Assembly (NCBI GenBank): GCA_037179335.1 | Contig: JAKZHN010000078.1 | Span: forward strand, 1 to 11,359 | Reading direction: 5' to 3' | Origin: Cyclaneusma minus | Lineage: Eukaryota > Ascomycota > Leotiomycetes > Marthamycetales > Marthamycetaceae | DNA: 11,359 nt | Shown here: in pieces, positions 9,601 to 11,359 of the stretch | Position numbering within the stretch: the stretch's first letter is position 1 | How the letters are laid out: the number at the start of each line of letters is the position of its first letter | Notes under the pieces: model-generated | Seen by the model: only the letters and a program-made list of their open reading frames with translations | Databases searched by the model: none | Told to the model about the DNA's origin: nothing | Made by a program: the position numbers and the translations under genes

Positions 9601-11100
9601 TACTTCATCAGAGCATTCGAAGTTCCCGGTGAAGGTTGAGGGTGTGCCGAGGAAAGCAGAGTAGTTGAGGTGGACTGAGTCGATCGATACTTGGCCGTAG
9701 GAAGATGTATCTGGGGAATCTGAATCAAGTGCAGATAGTGAGATTTTGAGGTAGCGGAAGCCGTGAAGGCCATCTGTACATACTTTGGTACCATTTGCGC
9801 AGCCCAGAGCATCGGTCCAGGTATATGGCTCCGCTTCCACAGCGATCTAAATCAGTTAGTCAAATGGCATCTGTGCTCACGGGTACGGCGATGGCCTTAT
9901 AACGGTGAGTAGACTTACTTGGTCAGTTCCAGGAGTGATAGTGTCACCCTAAATGCCATCAGATGATCAGATGATCAGCCTTCACATCACGACTTGAGCC
10001 TTCTCTCTGCTTGCAGCACTCACGTTATCAGAGCGAGTGAAATCACTAGTATTCGTCAGGTATTCCAGGGTTTCAGAGAATCCCAGCTGTATACCCGGAA
10101 AATTGTCTGATGCTCCCGCGAAGTCAATTTGTAGATATCCCACAACGTTCTGACTGAAATCGACGACTACACTTGGTGTCTCTTCCTGCAAACCCAGTCA
10201 GCAAATCTCCCATACCTTACACACTTTCAACCATCCATATTTTATTGCTCANACTTGGCCGTAGGAAGATGTATCTGGGGAATCTGAATCAAGTGCAGAT
10301 AGTGAGATTTTGAGGTAGCGGAAGCCGTGAAGGCCATCTGTACATACTTTGGTACCATTTGCGCAGCCCAGAGCATCGGTCCAGGTATATGGCTCCGCTT
10401 CCACAGCGATCTAAATCAGTTAGTCAAATGGCATCTGTGCTCACGGGTACGGCGATGGCCTTATAACGGTGAGTAGACTTACTTGGTCAGTTCCAGGAGT
10501 GATAGTGTCACCCTAAATGCCATCAGATGATCAGATGATCAGCCTTCACATCACGACTTGAGCCTTCTCTCTGCTTGCAGCACTCACGTTATCAGAGCGA
10601 GTGAAATCACTAGTATTCGTCAGGTATTCCAGGGTTTCAGAGAATCCCAGCTGTATACCCGGAAAATTGTCTGATGCTCCCGCGAAGTCAATTTGTAGAT
10701 ATCCCACAACGTTCTGACCGAAATCGACGACTACACTTGGTGTCTCTTCCTGCAAACCCAGTCAGCAAATCTCCCATACCTTACACACTTTCAACCATCC
10801 ATATTTTATTGCTCAAAAATCACTCACACCAGTAGAGTTGGTCGCATTGAAGATGGTATAATCCCCGCCTGATTGCAAAAGGCCGCTCGCATTCGTCACA
10901 TTGCCTGTAGTATTTTGCGATACTATACTGCTTGGGTAGATGGTACTAGTCGATGGCGCCCGAACATATTGCTGCCATGATGTGGAGTTGCCCGTGTCTT
11001 GTCTTTTGTCATGAGCTGTGGTAGTCGCCTGTGCTTTAGAAGCCATGGAGAGCCAAAGTAGCAATTCGGCCCCCAAAGTCAAAGATGAAAAGAAGCGCAT
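5637..11100 (-). CDS. Secreted GH78 alpha-L-rhamnosidase-like glycoside hydrolase, seven exons, spread over overlapping contigs
   Basis: The non-redundant exons are 11100-10828, 10749-10588, 10512-10483, 9284-8879, 8812-8692, 7474-7243 and 6605-5637. They total 2193 nt and stay in frame, giving 730 residues and a TAG stop. Order: signal peptide (about 1-25), a possible Kex2 site (K32-R33), an N-terminal beta region with DFGQNVVG at 100-107, a six-hairpin (alpha/alpha)6 barrel from about 230 to 600 with DGAKRDRDPYSGD at 279-291 and FWEGIGTNG around Glu570, then a C-terminal beta-sandwich. These motifs are typical of fungal Bac_rhamnosid6H proteins, family GH78, which hydrolyse terminal alpha-L-rhamnose from flavonoid glycosides, rhamnogalacturonan or other glycans by inversion. 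More than a dozen N-X-S/T sequons support secretion. The written span also contains duplicated contig ends, so a literal reading of it is not the gene. Family assignment is strong; the exact substrate is unknown. Confidence 0.9.
6653..7203. repeat. Assembly overlap: copy of 6101-6651
   Basis: 551 bases, offset 552, starting just after the N at 6652. It repeats the 5' half of GH78 exon 7 and the end of intron 6 (the exon starts at 7157 here and 6605 in the other copy). Confidence 0.92.
7243..7474 (-). CDS. GH78 exon 6: LYDYPLWWVV barrel segment
   Basis: Residues 331-408. It encodes NYSLNLYDYPLWWVVCSYDL, the conserved D-Y-x-x-x-W helix of the barrel, then YMYTNDTSYISKYY and TDGYGDYAFLSRTGE. 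If the upstream CAG of the acceptor pair is used the exon starts at 7477 and gains one Ser. It ends at phase 0 before GTAAGC (7242-7237). Intron 6 is 7158-7242, 85 bp. The first part of the exon recurs truncated at 7872-8022 and 8420-8565. Only this copy continues past the repeated stretch. Confidence 0.9.
7872..8418. repeat. Assembly overlap: contained copy of 7324-7870
   Basis: 547 bases, offset 548. This whole contig, between the Ns at 7871 and 8419, holds no new sequence: part of GH78 exon 6, intron 5 (8023-8148), exon 5 (8149-8269), intron 4 (8270-8335) and the end of exon 4. Confidence 0.92.
8420..8961. repeat. Assembly overlap: third copy of 7329-7870
   Basis: 542 bases, offset 543 from the middle copy and 1091 from the first, starting just after the N at 8419. 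This contig is the one that reads on into the rest of exon 4. Confidence 0.92.
8692..8812 (-). CDS. GH78 exon 5: barrel helices with DHQRADGWIPP
   Basis: Completes Asp291 and runs to residue 330 plus two bases of codon 331. The DLAVSAKTAYLSHD segment and HQRADGWIPPAT are standard fungal GH78 barrel sequence. The donor is GTAAGT at 8691-8686. Intron 5 (8566-8691, 126 bp, or 8569-8691, 123 bp) is the longest in the gene, with a TCTAAC branch only about 10 nt from a CAGCAG acceptor pair. Identical copies are written at 7601-7721 and 8149-8269, so this is the most redundant part of the window. Confidence 0.9.
8879..9284 (-). CDS. GH78 exon 4: N-terminal beta domain end and catalytic loop
   Basis: Residues 156-290 plus the first base of codon 291. 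It includes two near-neighbour Cys (C171 and C178) that could form a disulfide, an HGFRYLKI strand (183-190) typical of the family, GNFECSDEVLTQYWYDAVYTNDMC (start of the helical barrel; entry helix around 229-252) and DGAKRDRDPYSG at 279-290, the loop that carries acidic active-site residues in GH78. It ends with a GTAAGC donor (8878-8873). Intron 4 is 8813-8878, 66 bp, and splits the Asp291 codon at phase 1. Partial copies lie at 7788-7870, 8336-8418, 9555-9846 and 10253-10410. Confidence 0.9.
9555..10115. repeat. Assembly overlap: copy of 8993-9553
   Basis: 561 bases, offset 562, starting just after the N at 9554. It covers most of GH78 exon 4, introns 3 and 2, the microexon and part of exon 2. 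Confidence 0.92.
10483..10512 (-). CDS. GH78 exon 3: 30-nt microexon
   Basis: Ten codons reading GDTITPGTDQ (residues 146-155), flanked by a TTTAG acceptor and a GTAAGT donor. Both junctions are phase 0, so skipping it would keep the frame. Intron 3 (10411-10482, 72 bp) follows, with a GACTAACTGATTTAG branch and acceptor region. The exon is written again at 9919-9948 and 9357-9386 through contig overlap. GDxITPGTDQ before a W-T-D segment fits fungal GH78 proteins, which supports it as coding. Confidence 0.82.
10588..10749 (-). CDS. GH78 exon 2: conserved DFGQN motif
   Basis: Residues 92-145, phase 0 at both ends. It holds VVVDFGQNVVGYL, the sugar-binding-domain hallmark seen across GH78 as D-F-G-Q-x-x-x-G. 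The exon ends in RSDN before GTGAGT (10587-10582). Intron 2 is 10513-10587, 75 bp, and contains a short ATCAGATG tandem repeat. The same exon is written at 10024-10185, where one base differs (10155 T against 10719 C) and turns the Gly of DFGQN into Ser. A partial third copy lies at 9462-9553. Confidence 0.9.
10828..11100 (-). CDS. GH78 exon 1: start codon, signal peptide and propeptide
   Basis: Residues 1-91. The ATG is the first in-frame start and has A at -3. A basic N-terminus (MRFF) is followed by a hydrophobic stretch rich in Leu, Trp and Ala, ending in AQA at 23-25, a good signal-peptidase site. HDKR at 30-33 looks like a Kex2 processing site before Gln34, so the mature protein may begin there. 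The rest is Ser/Thr-rich with sequons at Asn38, 63, 67, 70, 85 and 88. The exon ends at phase 0 before a GTGAGT donor (10827-10822). Intron 1 is 10750-10827, 78 bp, with a GCTGAC branch-like site and a TTGCAG acceptor. Confidence 0.9.
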
Positions 11101-11359
11101 GTTGGAGTCCGAAGAAACGAAGTGAGACTTTCAGTTTAAGGCTTCATGGAGAATCAAGACGAAGTGGTTATTTGAGTTCCAGTGCACACCGCAACAACGA
11201 TATACAAAAGACCATTGCCCGTTCTGGGGAGGAAGGTGACATAGAAAATTGCTTGAAGAGGCAGGTCGCGTTGCTTTTGGAGATCAGCCAGCGGCTGGCA
11301 TCCGTCCTGCCTGGTTTTCTGACGGGAGAGCGGAGAACAAGAAGCATTGCACGACGCTG
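11101..11359 (-). promoter_or_regulatory. Upstream region of the GH78 gene
   Basis: No gene is visible here. Read on the minus strand it is a pyrimidine-rich leader ending in CCAAC just before the ATG. A GTATAT element lies about 100 bp upstream (11200-11206) and could act as a weak TATA box. CTGGGG on the plus strand at 11224-11229 fits the SYGGRG site of the carbon-catabolite repressor CreA, which controls many fungal rhamnosidase genes. A single six-base match is weak evidence. Confidence 0.4.

Larger units (their letters stand above)
10253..10815. repeat. Assembly overlap: copy of 9689-10251, with one substitution
   Basis: 563 bases, offset 564, starting just after the N at 10252. The only difference seen is 10155 T against 10719 C, which changes Ser to Gly in the DFGQN motif. 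It covers part of exon 4 through most of intron 1. Confidence 0.92.

Noticed and set aside
10522..10541. ATCAGATG short tandem repeat as a microsatellite or CRISPR-like array
   Set aside because: Only about two and a half units, inside intron 2, with no spacers.
5071..10815. A tandem array of duplicated rhamnosidase genes or gene fragments
   Set aside because: Each copy starts or ends exactly at an N, overlaps are almost identical including introns, and the pieces join into one in-frame gene. Contig overlap explains it better.

Overview
The window looks like nuclear DNA of a filamentous ascomycete. It has short introns of 66-126 bp with GTAAGT/GTGAGT donors and CTRAC-type branch points. It also has a pyrimidine-rich promoter tract and one secreted glycosidase gene with a signal peptide, a Kex2-like site and many N-glycosylation sequons. 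The genus cannot be told from this sequence.

Most of the repetition is an assembly effect. Ten single N characters (769, 1558, 3147, 4227, 5349, 6652, 7871, 8419, 9554, 10252) separate eleven contigs. At nearly every N the next contig starts about 540-565 bp back inside the previous one, so the same DNA is written twice, and in one place three times. Following each contig only to its new sequence leaves about 5.6 kb of unique DNA. The apparent tandem gene fragments are therefore one gene. The exception is contig 770-1557, which is a real sequence variant: it carries six substitutions and lacks about 376 bp that the other version (1559-3146) has.

Layout of the unique path. 1-232: left flank with a possible minus-strand UTR intron. 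233-768 (identical to 1559-2094) running on to about 2466: non-coding DNA with two diverged tandem units, each holding a CTATAAGAAG box. 2467-2832: promoter-like DNA with two GCGCTAGC motifs and a long C/T tract. 2833-4782: plus-strand, UTR-like or non-coding transcript-like DNA with one very good fungal intron but no convincing protein. 4783-5070 (again 5350-5636): convergent intergenic spacer with a 16-bp perfect palindrome. 5637-11100, minus strand: a seven-exon gene for a secreted GH78 alpha-L-rhamnosidase-like protein of 730 residues, whose exons must be collected from several overlapping contigs. 11101-11359: its upstream region.

The GH78 gene is the only protein-coding gene I can support. 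It should act outside the cell, releasing rhamnose from plant glycosides or pectic polymers. I found no defence system, mobile element, CRISPR array or RNA gene. The points most worth following are the deletion allele at the tandem TATA units, an unusual catalytic-loop sequence, a NAGNAG acceptor, a 30-nt microexon, and a Gly/Ser difference in a conserved motif between two overlapping contigs.
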